In this document: piece by piece, positions 24,255 to 32,608 of the stretch
Layout of the letters: each line of letters opens with the position of its first letter
Position numbering within the stretch: position 1 is the stretch's first letter
DNA from: an uncultured Blautia sp.
GTDB taxonomy: Bacteria; Bacillota; Clostridia; Lachnospirales; Lachnospiraceae
NCBI RefSeq assembly: GCF_947654165.1
Contig: NZ_CANTKB010000035.1
Span: 1-32,691, forward strand
Direction of reading: 5' to 3'
Length of the DNA stretch: 32,691 nt
The notes under the pieces: generated by a model
Told to the model about the DNA's origin: nothing
Database searches by the model: none
Seen by the model: only the letters and a program-made list of their open reading frames with translations
Translations under genes and position numbers: made by a program

Positions 24255-25102
24255 AATTAGAACATGTAACCTATACATATAATCCCGGAAATGTCTATGA
24301 GACCCATGCATTGAAAGATGTGAGCCTGGATATTCCGGCAGGACAGTTTCTTGGGATTATCGGACATACCGGCAGTGGAAAATCAACCTTGATCCAGCAT
24401 CTGAATGGTCTGATGCGTCCTACAGCCGGAACCGTATATTATAAAGACGAGAATATCTGGCAGGAGGGATATTCCCTGAAACGTCTCAGAAGTCATGTCG
24501 GACTGGTGTTCCAGTATCCTGAACATCAGCTTTTTGAGGCAGATGTTTTGTCGGATGTCTGTTTTGGACCAAAGAACCTGGGGCTTTCAAAAGAAGAGGC
24601 TCAAGAGTGGGCGATTGCAGCATTAAAGCAGGCAGGACTAAAAGAAAAGTATTATTCTAGTTCACCTTTTGATCTATCGGGAGGGCAGAAACGTCGGGTT
24701 GCGATTGCAGGGGTACTGGCTATGAATCCGGAAGTGCTGATTTTGGATGAACCTACCGCTGGACTTGATCCAAAAGGCAGAGATGAAATTCTGGATCAGA
24801 TTGCATATCTGCACGAGGCCAGAAACATCACGGTGATTTTAGTTTCTCATAGCATGGAAGATATTGCAAGATATGTGGATCGGATCCTTGTGATGAACAA
24901 AGGTGAGAAGGCATTTGACGGAACACCGAAAGAGGTTTTTGCCAAATACCGGGAGTTGGAACAAATCGGGCTTGCAGCACCGCAGATTACTTATATTATG
25001 CATGATTTAAAAAATGCTGGTCTGGCTGTTGATACACAGGCAATTACTGTGGAGGAAGCAAAGGAAAGTATTTTGAAAGCACTTGGGGGATTGAAAAAAT
25101 GA
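24245..25102 (+). CDS. ecfA2: Energy-coupling factor transporter ATPase EcfA2
   Basis: A 285-residue ABC ATPase, paralogue of the preceding gene. It has Walker A GHTGSGKST near residue 39, Q-loop LVFQYPEHQLFEADVLSDV, signature LSGGQKRRVAIAG and Walker B VLILDEPTAGLDPKG. It pairs with EcfA1 as a heterodimer on EcfT. It begins inside the end of ecfA1 and ends in an ATGA overlap with ecfT, so the three are translationally coupled. Confidence 0.97.
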   Translation: MSLKLEHVTYTYNPGNVYETHALKDVSLDIPAGQFLGIIGHTGSGKSTLIQHLNGLMRPTAGTVYYKDENIWQEGYSLKRLRSHVGLVFQYPEHQLFEADVLSDVCFGPKNLGLSKEEAQEWAIAALKQAGLKEKYYSSSPFDLSGGQKRRVAIAGVLAMNPEVLILDEPTAGLDPKGRDEILDQIAYLHEARNITVILVSHSMEDIARYVDRILVMNKGEKAFDGTPKEVFAKYRELEQIGLAAPQITYIMHDLKNAGLAVDTQAITVEEAKESILKALGGLKK

Positions 25103-25899
25103 TAAGAGATATTACCATTGGACAATATTATCCGGCTGATTCCATTCTCCATCGTCTGGATCCGAGAGTGAAATTTATCGGGACATTTTTATTTTTGATT
25201 TCCCTCTTTGTAGCAGATGGAATCTGGGGATATGCTCTGGCAACCGTGTTTCTTGCAGCCATTGTAGGGCTTTCTAAGGTTCCGGTGAAGTTTATGCTTA
25301 AGGGTTTAAAACCGTTGTTTCTGATTTTAATCATCACTTTGGCTTTTAACCTGTTCCTTGTTCCCGGAGAGGTGATCTGGGAGTTTGGTTTCCTGAAACT
25401 TACCTATGAAGGAATCCGTCAGGCTGTGAAAATCGGAATTCGACTGATCTATCTGGTCATTGGTTCTTCTGTTATGACCCTTACTACCACACCAAATCAG
25501 CTTACCGATGGTTTAGAGAGAATTCTGAATCCGCTGAAGAAAATCAAAGTTCCGGTGCATGAGATTTCTATGATGATGTCCATTGCTCTTCGGTTTATTC
25601 CGATTCTGATGGAAGAGACAGATAAAATCATGAAGGCACAGATTGCAAGAGGTGCTGATTTTGAAAGCGGAAATCTGATTCAGAAGGCAAAAAGCCTGAT
25701 TCCTCTTTTGGTGCCATTATTTATATCGGCTTTCAGGAGAGCAGATGATCTGGCTATGGCCATGGAAGCAAGATGCTATCATGGAGGAGAGAACCGGACA
25801 CAGATGAAGCCTCTGATTTATAAAGCAAGAGATTATTGGGCATATGCAGTTAGTCTGTTGTATCTGGGAGCAGATATTGCTATCCGTATTTTATTATAA
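25099..25899 (+). CDS. ecfT: Energy-coupling factor transporter transmembrane protein EcfT
   Basis: A 266-residue membrane protein with several hydrophobic helices (about 25-45, 60-85, 105-130 and C-terminal). The cytoplasmic coupling helices carry the conserved A-R-G motifs (KAQIARGADF and MAMEARCYHGG) that bind the two ATPases. It connects them to substrate-binding S components encoded elsewhere. The start overlaps the ecfA2 stop (ATGA). truA follows 17 bases on, the common Firmicute order. Confidence 0.96.
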   Translation: MIRDITIGQYYPADSILHRLDPRVKFIGTFLFLISLFVADGIWGYALATVFLAAIVGLSKVPVKFMLKGLKPLFLILIITLAFNLFLVPGEVIWEFGFLKLTYEGIRQAVKIGIRLIYLVIGSSVMTLTTTPNQLTDGLERILNPLKKIKVPVHEISMMMSIALRFIPILMEETDKIMKAQIARGADFESGNLIQKAKSLIPLLVPLFISAFRRADDLAMAMEARCYHGGENRTQMKPLIYKARDYWAYAVSLLYLGADIAIRILL

Positions 25900-25916
25900 T
25901 AAAGGAGTACCGGAAA

Positions 25917-26684
25917 ATGAAACGAGTGAGACTCACTGTGGCCTATGACGGGACGAATTACTGCGGATGGCAGGTGCAGCCTAATGGGCTTACAGTACAG
26001 GAAGTGTTAAACAGGCATTTATCAGAGCTTACAAAAGAGAAGATTGAGACCATTGGAGCCAGCAGGACAGATGCCGGAGTTCATGCACTGGGCAATATTG
26101 CAGTGTTTGATACAAATGTGCGTATGCCAGGAGAAAAATTTTCTTATGCACTGAACCAGAGACTGCCGGAAGATATCAGGATTGAGAAGTCAGAAGAAGT
26201 ACCTGTGGAGTTTCATCCAAGATATGTGAAAAGCATTAAAACTTATGAATATAAAATCTTAAACAGGAAATTTCCCATTCCCACACAGAGATTTTATTCC
26301 CATTTTACCTATGTTCCTCTGAATGTGGAAAAGATGCGGGAGGGAGCTTCTTATCTTGTGGGGGAGCATGATTTTAAGAGTTTTTGCGGGACCAATGCAC
26401 AGGTAAAAACCACAGTGCGAACCATAGAAAAGATTGAGATTCAAAAAGAAGATGATCTGATTACGATCAGAGTCTGTGGAAATGGATTTTTGTATAACAT
26501 GGTGCGGATTTTGGCAGGTACATTGATGGAAGTGGGGGCAGGTGTTTATCCGCCTGCCCACATAAAAGAAATCCTGGAGAAAAAAGACCGGAGTGCAGCA
26601 GGGCCGACAGCTCCGGCAAGAGGGTTAACGTTGGTAGAAATCCGCTATCCCGAAGAAGAACAGATTCCGGTCAATGAGGCTTGA
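25917..26684 (+). CDS. truA: tRNA pseudouridine(38-40) synthase TruA
   Basis: A 255-residue pseudouridine synthase with the catalytic Asp52 in GASRTDAGVHALGN, N-terminal VAYDGTNYCGWQ and the C-terminal GNGFLYNMVRILAGTL. It isomerises U38, U39 and U40 in tRNA anticodon arms. It follows ecfT behind AAAGGAGT. The last 14 bases overlap the convergent YitT-family gene, so the 3' ends of the two mRNAs are complementary. Confidence 0.98.
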   Translation: MKRVRLTVAYDGTNYCGWQVQPNGLTVQEVLNRHLSELTKEKIETIGASRTDAGVHALGNIAVFDTNVRMPGEKFSYALNQRLPEDIRIEKSEEVPVEFHPRYVKSIKTYEYKILNRKFPIPTQRFYSHFTYVPLNVEKMREGASYLVGEHDFKSFCGTNAQVKTTVRTIEKIEIQKEDDLITIRVCGNGFLYNMVRILAGTLMEVGAGVYPPAHIKEILEKKDRSAAGPTAPARGLTLVEIRYPEEEQIPVNEA

Positions 26685-27543
26685 AGCCTTCTCCGAGAAC
26701 TTCATTGGATTCCATGATGATGATAAAGGCATTCGGGTCAACTTCTTTTACAACGCTTCGGATGCCATACATCTGTTTATTGTTGCAGGCACACATGACC
26801 ACATCCTTATCCTCACCGGAATAGCTGCCTTGTGCTTTTAAAAAGGTGGAACCCCGACCAGTAACCTGGTCGATTTTTTCGGCAACCTCCCGGGAATGTT
26901 CTGTGACGATCAACGTCAGTTTTCCGGCACTGATGCCGTACATGACTTTATCCACCATAGTAGACAGCAGAAAACTGATGATAATGCCATAAATCAGGCT
27001 GTCTACATCTTTGGATACGATCATTACACCCAGAAGTACAATGACAGCATCCATGGCAAAAGAAATCTTACCGATGGTAAGATGAGGGTGGAGAGATTTC
27101 AGGCTGAGGATGATAAAATCAGCTCCACCGGTGGAGGAATCTCTCATATAGATCAGTGCAAATCCAAGTCCCGACAGAATACCGGTACAGATTGCAGCAA
27201 GCATCCGGTCACCTTCGTAAACGGGGAACAAAGGTGCAGCATAGTCCATCAAAAATGAAGTGATGAGGATGGTGCGTACAGAGCGGAGAAAGAAACGTCG
27301 TCCTAAAACTTTGAAACAGAAAACAGCAATAGGAATGTTCAAAAGCATGGCCGTGCGTCCAATGGGAAGCCCCCATAACTGATAAAAAATCAGGGCAATT
27401 CCATTGACGCCAACCATAGGAAATTCAGCCGCGGCAGCAAAATTATAGGTTCCAAGGGCAATAAAAATGCCGCCCAGGATATCAATGAAAATATCAATAC
27501 TCCACTTCTTAGCGTACCAGATTTTTGAATGTAATGTGTTCAT
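26671..27543 (-). CDS. YitT-family membrane protein with DUF2179 domain
   Basis: A 290-residue protein with about five or six hydrophobic helices in residues 15-205 and a cytoplasmic C-terminal DUF2179-type domain (LTLIVTEHSREVAEKI, then DKDVVMCACNNKQMYGI and DPNAFIIIMESNEVLGEGF). The STGGADF motif between helices is typical. YitT-type proteins are widespread in Firmicutes; function is not settled. ATG 27543 follows AGGAGGG. It is transcribed from a clear promoter about 90 bases upstream, through a hairpin leader. Confidence 0.92.
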   Translation of the reverse strand: MNTLHSKIWYAKKWSIDIFIDILGGIFIALGTYNFAAAAEFPMVGVNGIALIFYQLWGLPIGRTAMLLNIPIAVFCFKVLGRRFFLRSVRTILITSFLMDYAAPLFPVYEGDRMLAAICTGILSGLGFALIYMRDSSTGGADFIILSLKSLHPHLTIGKISFAMDAVIVLLGVMIVSKDVDSLIYGIIISFLLSTMVDKVMYGISAGKLTLIVTEHSREVAEKIDQVTGRGSTFLKAQGSYSGEDKDVVMCACNNKQMYGIRSVVKEVDPNAFIIIMESNEVLGEGFKPH

Positions 27544-27575
27544 GAACGTACCCTCCTTTTATAGTATGAAAAAGA

Positions 27576-27625
27576 GAAAAGAGCAGCTACGAATTATAAG
27601 TTTATAATCCGCAAATGCTCTTTTC
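27576..27625 (-). promoter_or_regulatory. Structured leader of the YitT-family gene
   Basis: Two nested inverted repeats: an outer 10-base pair of arms (GAAAAGAGCA 27576-27585 with TGCTCTTTTC 27616-27625) and an inner 7-base pair (ATTATAA 27593-27599 with TTATAAT 27602-27608). On the minus strand the structure is followed by TCTTTTTC, so it could act as an attenuator in the 5' leader. Confidence 0.5.
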
Positions 27626-27631
27626 ATATAT

Positions 27632-27661
27632 AGTATAAACAATTTTAACAGGCTGGGTCAA
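27632..27661 (-). promoter_or_regulatory. Promoter of the YitT-family gene
   Basis: On the minus strand TTGACC (27661-27656) and TATACT (27637-27632) are 18 bases apart. The structured leader begins a few bases downstream. Confidence 0.65.
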
Positions 27662-27685
27662 GGGGGAATTTTCTTTCCTTCCAGG

Positions 27686-27715
27686 TTGTAAAAAGGGAGA
27701 CATCTGTGTTATACT
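27686..27715 (+). promoter_or_regulatory. Promoter of the small one-helix protein gene
   Basis: TTGTAA (27686-27691) and TATACT (27710-27715) are 18 bases apart, with a TG one base before the -10 (extended -10). It is divergent from the YitT-family promoter. Confidence 0.6.
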
Positions 27716-27752
27716 AGAACACAAGCCAAAAGATATCAGGAGATGAAAAAAC

Positions 27753-28016
27753 ATGAGTCAAGAAAAAGTAGACAGATATAAAAAAGAAAAAGCAAACCGT
27801 GAAAAAATCCAGAAAAAAGAAAAGAGAACTCTCTTTTTGGAAAAGCTTGCCATTACTGTTGTAGGCATTGCCATGGTTGCGTGGATTGGATATTCCGCAT
27901 ATGGGGTATTTACCAGACCGGATCCAGATGCAGAACAGGAAGTAGTGACCACAGAGATGGACATTACAGCAATTTCTGATTATCTGAATGGACTGGCAGA
28001 GGAAACAGCAGAATAA
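27753..28016 (+). CDS. Small single-helix membrane protein of unknown function
   Basis: An 87-residue protein. The N-terminal 28 residues are very rich in Lys, Arg and Glu. One hydrophobic helix follows at about residues 30-53 (ITVVGIAMVAWIGYSAYGVF), then a short acidic tail with DPDAEQE. The charge pattern predicts a cytoplasmic basic N-terminus and an external acidic C-terminus. No family is recognised. It has its own promoter and an AGGAG site before ATG 27753, so it is a real gene, probably common in Lachnospiraceae. Confidence 0.75.
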   Translation: MSQEKVDRYKKEKANREKIQKKEKRTLFLEKLAITVVGIAMVAWIGYSAYGVFTRPDPDAEQEVVTTEMDITAISDYLNGLAEETAE

Positions 28017-28041
28017 AATAATCGGAAAAGTGAAGAAACAG

Positions 28042-28080
28042 GGGACTGTCGTGGAATGCAATAAGAACATAGACAGTCCC
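28042..28080 (+). terminator. Hairpin after the small membrane-protein gene
   Basis: GGGACTGTC (28042-28050) pairs perfectly with GACAGTCCC (28072-28080) over a 21-base loop, followed by TTGAAGTTTGTTT. It is a probable terminator of moderate strength. Confidence 0.5.
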
Positions 28081-28141
28081 TTGAAGTTTGTTTATAAAAG
28101 GATGAGTTTGCAGAAAGTCTGAAATACAGTTTTGATGCAAT

Positions 28142-28175
28142 AAAAAAGAGACTGCCGTATGAACCCGACAGCCTC
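28142..28175 (-). terminator. Intrinsic terminator of the cold-shock gene
   Basis: On the minus strand GAGGCTGTCG (28175-28166) pairs with CGGCAGTCTC (28157-28148) over an 8-base loop, with two G-T pairs, followed by six T residues (28147-28142). Confidence 0.8.
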
Positions 28176-28196
28176 GAAGTTTCGTCATTTATATAA

Positions 28197-28397
28197 TTAT
28201 AATTTTTCTACATTAGCTGCCTGCATTCCGCGAGCACCTTCTGTTAAATCATAACTTACAGCCTGACCTTCTTCTAAGGATTTGAATCCTTCGCCATTGA
28301 TTGCAGAGAAATGTACGAAAACGTCCTGTCCGTCTTCTCCTGTGATGAATCCATAACCTTTCTCAGCGTTGAACCATTTTACAGTTCCCTTGTTCAT
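28197..28397 (-). CDS. Cold-shock protein, CspA family
   Basis: A 66-residue single CSD protein with both RNA-binding motifs: RNP1 KGYGFIT and RNP2 VFVHFS, plus GTVKWFNAEKG at the start. It binds single-stranded RNA or DNA and melts mRNA structure. ATG 28397 follows GGAGG by seven bases. A consensus promoter, a roughly 130-base structured leader and a strong terminator make it a monocistronic gene; the long leader is typical of cold-regulated csp genes. Confidence 0.97.
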   Translation of the reverse strand: MNKGTVKWFNAEKGYGFITGEDGQDVFVHFSAINGEGFKSLEEGQAVSYDLTEGARGMQAANVEKL

Positions 28398-28438
28398 AGT
28401 GTTACCTCCATAAAAATAAATAAAATTTTGGATAAAAA

Positions 28439-28508
28439 ATTAAATGGTCTTTAGAGATAATATTGTGTATAAAAATATTAATACAATCTCTAAAAACCAT
28501 TTAATACT
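28439..28508 (-). promoter_or_regulatory. Structured 5' leader of the cold-shock gene
   Basis: A long inverted repeat lies in the leader: TTAAATGGT and TTTAGAGAT on one side (about 28,440-28,458) pair with ATCTCTAAA and ACCATTTAA on the other (about 28,487-28,505), with one mismatch between the two blocks and a small inner bulge. By analogy with csp leaders it may change structure with temperature; this is inference. Confidence 0.6.
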
Positions 28509-28535
28509 AATATCCAATATACCTTTGACAAATCT

Positions 28536-28564
28536 AGTATATGCTTTAGAAACCCATATGTCAA
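28536..28564 (-). promoter_or_regulatory. Consensus promoter of the cold-shock gene
   Basis: On the minus strand a perfect -35 TTGACA (28564-28559), a 17-base spacer and -10 TATACT (28541-28536). This is the strongest-looking promoter in the window. Confidence 0.85.
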
Positions 28565-28577
28565 GAGAAAAGTTCAA

Positions 28578-28606
28578 TTGACGAAAGAAAATGTGTATGT
28601 TACTAT
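28578..28606 (+). promoter_or_regulatory. Promoter of the pyr cluster
   Basis: TTGACG (28578-28583), a 17-base spacer and TACTAT (28601-28606) with an upstream TG (extended -10). It is back to back with the cold-shock promoter, with 13 bases between the two -35 elements. Confidence 0.65.
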
Positions 28607-28608
28607 TT

Positions 28609-28623
28609 AACTGATAATCAGTT
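28609..28623. promoter_or_regulatory. 15-base palindrome at the pyr transcription start
   Basis: AACTGAT-A-ATCAGTT is a perfect 7-base inverted repeat around one base, two bases after the -10 element. The position fits a repressor operator. No PyrR-type attenuator was recognised in the short leader. Confidence 0.5.
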
Positions 28624-28662
28624 TCTGTGCTGGAAGGTTATGGAAAAAGTACAGGAGAAAGG

Positions 28663-29958
28663 ATGCGGAATCATATGAAAATATTGATCAAAGGAGGGCG
28701 TATTCTCAACCCTTCTGACAACACAAATATGACAGGAGATCTTTACATTGAAGATGGTGTGATTAAAGAAATCGGAGAGGGAATAGAACTCGCAGATACT
28801 CCTGAAAAAATAATTGATGCAGCGGGATGTTACGTGATGCCCGGACTGATCGATTTACATGTACATCTGAGAGATCCGGGGCTTACTTACAAAGAGGATG
28901 TGGTGACAGGGGCAAGAGCGGCTGCCAAGGGTGGATTTACCACGATTCTTGCTATGCCAAACACCAAGCCGGTGATTGACAGCCAGGACAGAGTGGAATA
29001 TGTGCATAATAAAGCAAAAGACCTGGCACCGGTTCATGTATTGCAGATCGGAGCAGTCACAAAACAGCAAAAAGGTGAAGAACTGGCTGATATCGAAGGG
29101 ATGATCCAGGCGGGAATTCCGGCAATCAGCGAAGATGGAAAATCCGTCATGAACGTGAAACTGTACAAAGAAGCTATGGAGATTGCTGCAAAGCATAATA
29201 TTCCTGTTTTTGCACACTGCGAAGACCAGAATATGGTCAGCGGCGGCTGTGTGAATGCAGATGAAAAGGCAAAGGAACTGGGGCTTCCGGGCATTACCAA
29301 CGGAGTGGAAGATGTGATTGCTGCCAGAGATATTGTCCTGGCAAAAGAGACCGGTGTAAGACTGCACCTGTGTCATTGTTCTACCAAAGACAGTGTTCGT
29401 ATGATACAACTGGCAAAAGAAGAGAATCTGCCAGTGACAGGGGAAGTATGCCCACATCATTTTACATTGACATCAGAAGATATTCCGGAGGATGATGCCA
29501 ACTACAAGATGAATCCGCCGCTTCGTACGCAAGAAGACAAAGACGCTTTGATTCGTGGATTAAAAGAGGATATTATCGATGTCATCAGTACAGACCATGC
29601 CCCTCACAGCAGGGAGGAGAAGAATCAGTCTATGAAAACAGCTCCGTTTGGTATTGTAGGACTGGAAACTTCTGTGGCACTTACCATGACGGAACTGGTA
29701 CACACAGGAATTCTCACACCTATGCAGATGGCAGCAAAGATGAGCTACAATCCTGCACAGGTGATTCATTCTGACAGAGGACGTCTGGAAGTGGGAAGTC
29801 CTGCGGATGTTACCATCATTGACCCGGACACAGAATATGTCATTGACAGTATGGATTTCTTATCAAAAGGGAAAAATACACCGTTTAATGGAAGAAAAGT
29901 AAAAGGACAGGTAACAACAACCATCTGTGACGGAAAAATTGTTTACCAGAAAGATTGA
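28663..29958 (+). CDS. pyrC: Dihydroorotase
   Basis: A 431-residue class I dihydroorotase (amidohydrolase fold). It has the metal motif DLHVHLRDPG, the loop FAHCEDQN, L-C-H-C-S-T and EVCPHHF with its histidine, and the catalytic Asp in STDHAPH. It cyclises N-carbamoyl-aspartate to dihydroorotate in UMP synthesis. ATG 28663 is five bases after AGGAG; ATG 28675 gives a product that matches the usual family start (MKILIKGG) but is poorly spaced, and TTG/CTG extensions further up are unlikely. It is the first gene of pyrC-pyrF-pyrK-pyrD. Confidence 0.95.
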   Translation: MRNHMKILIKGGRILNPSDNTNMTGDLYIEDGVIKEIGEGIELADTPEKIIDAAGCYVMPGLIDLHVHLRDPGLTYKEDVVTGARAAAKGGFTTILAMPNTKPVIDSQDRVEYVHNKAKDLAPVHVLQIGAVTKQQKGEELADIEGMIQAGIPAISEDGKSVMNVKLYKEAMEIAAKHNIPVFAHCEDQNMVSGGCVNADEKAKELGLPGITNGVEDVIAARDIVLAKETGVRLHLCHCSTKDSVRMIQLAKEENLPVTGEVCPHHFTLTSEDIPEDDANYKMNPPLRTQEDKDALIRGLKEDIIDVISTDHAPHSREEKNQSMKTAPFGIVGLETSVALTMTELVHTGILTPMQMAAKMSYNPAQVIHSDRGRLEVGSPADVTIIDPDTEYVIDSMDFLSKGKNTPFNGRKVKGQVTTTICDGKIVYQKD

Positions 29959-29984
29959 GAAAGAGATTTTGGGAGGAGATTGTC

Positions 29985-30914
29985 ATGATTAATAAACTTA
30001 TTGCAAATATCCAGAAAACAAATGCACCTATCGTAGTTGGACTTGATCCAATGCTGAACTATATTCCAAAGCATGTACAGGAAAAAGCATTTAAAGAATA
30101 TGGCGAAACGTTGGAAGGTGCTGCAGAGGCAATCTGGCAGTTTAATAAAGAAATCGTAGACCATACAAGTGATTTGATTCCTGCCGTAAAACCACAGATC
30201 GCTATGTATGAGCAGTTCGGTATCCCGGGACTTATGGCTTATAAGAAAACCGTAGATTACTGTAAGGAAAAGGGTCTGGTAGTAATCGGAGATATCAAAC
30301 GCGGGGATATCGGTTCTACCTCTGCCGCATATGCAACAGGACATGTTGGCAAGGTACAGGTTGGTTCAAAAAAATACGCTGGATTTGATGTAGACTTTGT
30401 TACTTTGAATCCATATATGGGTTCTGACAGTATCAATCCATTTATTGATACATGCAAGGAAGAAAAGAGAGGTATGTTTGTACTGGTGAAGACCTCCAAT
30501 CCATCCAGCGGTGAATTCCAGGATCAGTTGGTAAATGGCAGACCGCTTTACGAATTAGTGGGAGAAAAAGTAGCACAGTGGGGAGAAGGATTTATGGGAG
30601 ATTCTTACAGCTATGTAGGAGCAGTTGTAGGAGCTACTTATCCGGAAATGGGTAAAATCCTTCGTAAGATTATGCCAAAAGCATATATTCTGGTTCCCGG
30701 CTACGGTGCACAGGGAGGACAGGGCAAAGACCTGGTTCATTTCTTCAATGAAGACGGCCTTGGAGCTATTGTGAATTCTTCCAGAGGTATCATTGCAGCT
30801 TATAAGCAGGAAAAATATGCAAAATTCGGAGAAGAAAACTTTGCAGAAGCTTCCAGAGCAGCCGTAGAAGATATGGTAGCAGATATTACAGGTGCATTAG
30901 AAGCAGCGAAATAA
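29985..30914 (+). CDS. pyrF: Orotidine 5'-phosphate decarboxylase, long (type 2) form
   Basis: A 309-residue OMP decarboxylase of the longer subfamily. It has the catalytic D-x-K-x-x-D pattern in VVIGDIKRGDIGST, an N-terminal PIVVGLDPML and a C-terminal phosphate-binding region with LVPGYGAQGGQGKD. It makes UMP from OMP. ATG 29985 follows GGGAGGAG by seven bases, 26 bases after the pyrC stop; the longer frame from 29955 overlaps pyrC and is rejected. Confidence 0.96.
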   Translation: MINKLIANIQKTNAPIVVGLDPMLNYIPKHVQEKAFKEYGETLEGAAEAIWQFNKEIVDHTSDLIPAVKPQIAMYEQFGIPGLMAYKKTVDYCKEKGLVVIGDIKRGDIGSTSAAYATGHVGKVQVGSKKYAGFDVDFVTLNPYMGSDSINPFIDTCKEEKRGMFVLVKTSNPSSGEFQDQLVNGRPLYELVGEKVAQWGEGFMGDSYSYVGAVVGATYPEMGKILRKIMPKAYILVPGYGAQGGQGKDLVHFFNEDGLGAIVNSSRGIIAAYKQEKYAKFGEENFAEASRAAVEDMVADITGALEAAK

Positions 30915-30929
30915 GGAGACAGGAAAACC

Positions 30930-31706
30930 ATGGCAAAAGTGAAAATGACAAGTACCATTTTACAGCAGGAATGTATTGGTACAGATACTTACAGTTTATG
31001 GCTGGATGCACCCCAGATTGCATCCCAGGCAAAACCGGGACAGTTTATTTCAGTATATAGCAATGATTCTGCGAGAGTGCTTCCAAGACCCATCAGTATC
31101 TGTGAGATTGACAGAGAAAAGGGTGCTCTTCGGATTGTATATCGTATTGCAGGAAAGGGAACCCAGGAGTTTTCCGGCATGAAAGCAGGGGAAACTCTGG
31201 ATATTCTGGGCCCATTGGGAAATGGATTCCCTATGGATGTGATTAAGGGAAAACGTGTCTTCATGATGGGAGGCGGAATCGGTGTGCCTCCTATGGTGCA
31301 GACTGCAAAAGAAGCAGAGGCAGAGGTTACGGTCATTGCAGGATACCGGAACAGTGAAATCTTCCTGAAGGAAGAACTGGAGCAGAATGGTACTCTGGTA
31401 ATTGCTACAGAAGACGGCAGTGTGGGAACAAAGGGAAATGTTATGGATGCAATCCGTGAAAATCATCTGGAAGCAGATGTGATTTTTGCCTGCGGTCCAA
31501 CCCCTATGCTCCGTGCAATCAAAACTTATGCAGAGGAAAACAAAATTCTCTGTTATATTTCCATGGAAGAAAAAATGGCCTGCGGTGTAGGTGCCTGTCT
31601 GGCCTGTGTATGTAAATCCAAAGATGTAGACCATCATTCTCATGTGCATAATAAGAGAATCTGTAAAGATGGTCCGGTATTTCTTAGTACGGAGGTGGAG
31701 CTGTAA
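30930..31706 (+). CDS. pyrK: Dihydroorotate dehydrogenase electron-transfer subunit
   Basis: A 258-residue FAD and [2Fe-2S] protein. The FAD motif is R-P-I-S-I-C (LPRPISICEID), the NAD-binding region starts MMGGGIGVPPM, and the cluster ligands are Cys218, Cys223, Cys226 and Cys245 (CGVGACLAC, then ICKDG). It passes electrons from PyrD flavin to NAD+ in the class 1B enzyme. It follows pyrF by 15 bases; its stop shares one base with the pyrD start (TAATG). Confidence 0.96.
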   Translation: MAKVKMTSTILQQECIGTDTYSLWLDAPQIASQAKPGQFISVYSNDSARVLPRPISICEIDREKGALRIVYRIAGKGTQEFSGMKAGETLDILGPLGNGFPMDVIKGKRVFMMGGGIGVPPMVQTAKEAEAEVTVIAGYRNSEIFLKEELEQNGTLVIATEDGSVGTKGNVMDAIRENHLEADVIFACGPTPMLRAIKTYAEENKILCYISMEEKMACGVGACLACVCKSKDVDHHSHVHNKRICKDGPVFLSTEVEL

Positions 31707-32608
31707 TGAATATGAAGGTAAAGATTGCCGGAGTCGAGTTTAAAAATCCGGTTATGACAGCTTCCGGAACCTTTGGATCAGGGGCTGAATACAGCGAATT
31801 TGTGGATTTGAACAGACTGGGCGGTGTTGTGACAAAGGGCGTGGCAAATGTGCCATGGGCAGGAAATGCTACCCCGCGTATTGCAGAGGTGCACAGCGGT
31901 ATGATGAATGCCATTGGTTTACAGAATCCTGGAATTGATGTGTTCTGTGAGCGGGATATTCCATTTTTACAGCAGTTTGATACCAATGTGATCGTGAACG
32001 TATGCGGACATGCACCGGAAGAATATCTGGCAGTGGTGGAGCGTCTGGCAGAAGAACCCATTGATATGATGGAAATTAATATTTCCTGTCCAAATGTCAA
32101 TGCAAATTTCCTTGCCTTTGGACAAGATCCAAAGCATGTGGAAGAACTGACTGCACAGATTAAGAAGATAGCAAAGCAGCCGGTGATCATGAAACTGACA
32201 CCAAACGTTACCGATATTGCAGAGATTGCAAGAGCAGCCGAGGCAGGAGGGGCAGATGCAGTGTCCCTGATCAATACCCTCACTGGAATGAAGATTGATG
32301 TCAATCGTAGAACCTTTGCACTGGCAAATAAGACAGGCGGTGTTTCCGGACCATGCGTGAAGCCGGTGGCAGTGCGTATGGTATATCAGGTTGCCCAGGC
32401 AGTGAAGATTCCGATTATCGGCATGGGTGGTATCCAGAATGCAGAGGATGCCCTGGAATTCATCATGGCAGGTGCCACAGCAGTATCTGTGGGAACAGCA
32501 AACTTCACTAATCCGTATACAACCATAGAAGTGATTGATGGAATTCAGAAGTATATGGAGAAAAATCAAATAGAAGACATTCAGGAATTAATTGGGTGTG
32601 TGAAATAA
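31706..32608 (+). CDS. pyrD: Dihydroorotate dehydrogenase, class 1B catalytic subunit
   Basis: A 300-residue FMN enzyme with the active-site Cys128 in NISCPNVNAN, which marks class 1 enzymes (class 2 uses Ser). It also has K-x-T-P-N (MKLTPNVTDI) and the FMN phosphate-binding GMGGIQNAEDAL. With pyrK adjacent it is class 1B, using NAD+, and forms a heterotetramer in the cytoplasm. GGAGGTGGA precedes ATG 31706, which overlaps the pyrK stop. About 80 bases follow to the window end with no recognised feature; pyrE often follows in related genomes. Confidence 0.97.
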   Translation: MNMKVKIAGVEFKNPVMTASGTFGSGAEYSEFVDLNRLGGVVTKGVANVPWAGNATPRIAEVHSGMMNAIGLQNPGIDVFCERDIPFLQQFDTNVIVNVCGHAPEEYLAVVERLAEEPIDMMEINISCPNVNANFLAFGQDPKHVEELTAQIKKIAKQPVIMKLTPNVTDIAEIARAAEAGGADAVSLINTLTGMKIDVNRRTFALANKTGGVSGPCVKPVAVRMVYQVAQAVKIPIIGMGGIQNAEDALEFIMAGATAVSVGTANFTNPYTTIEVIDGIQKYMEKNQIEDIQELIGCVK

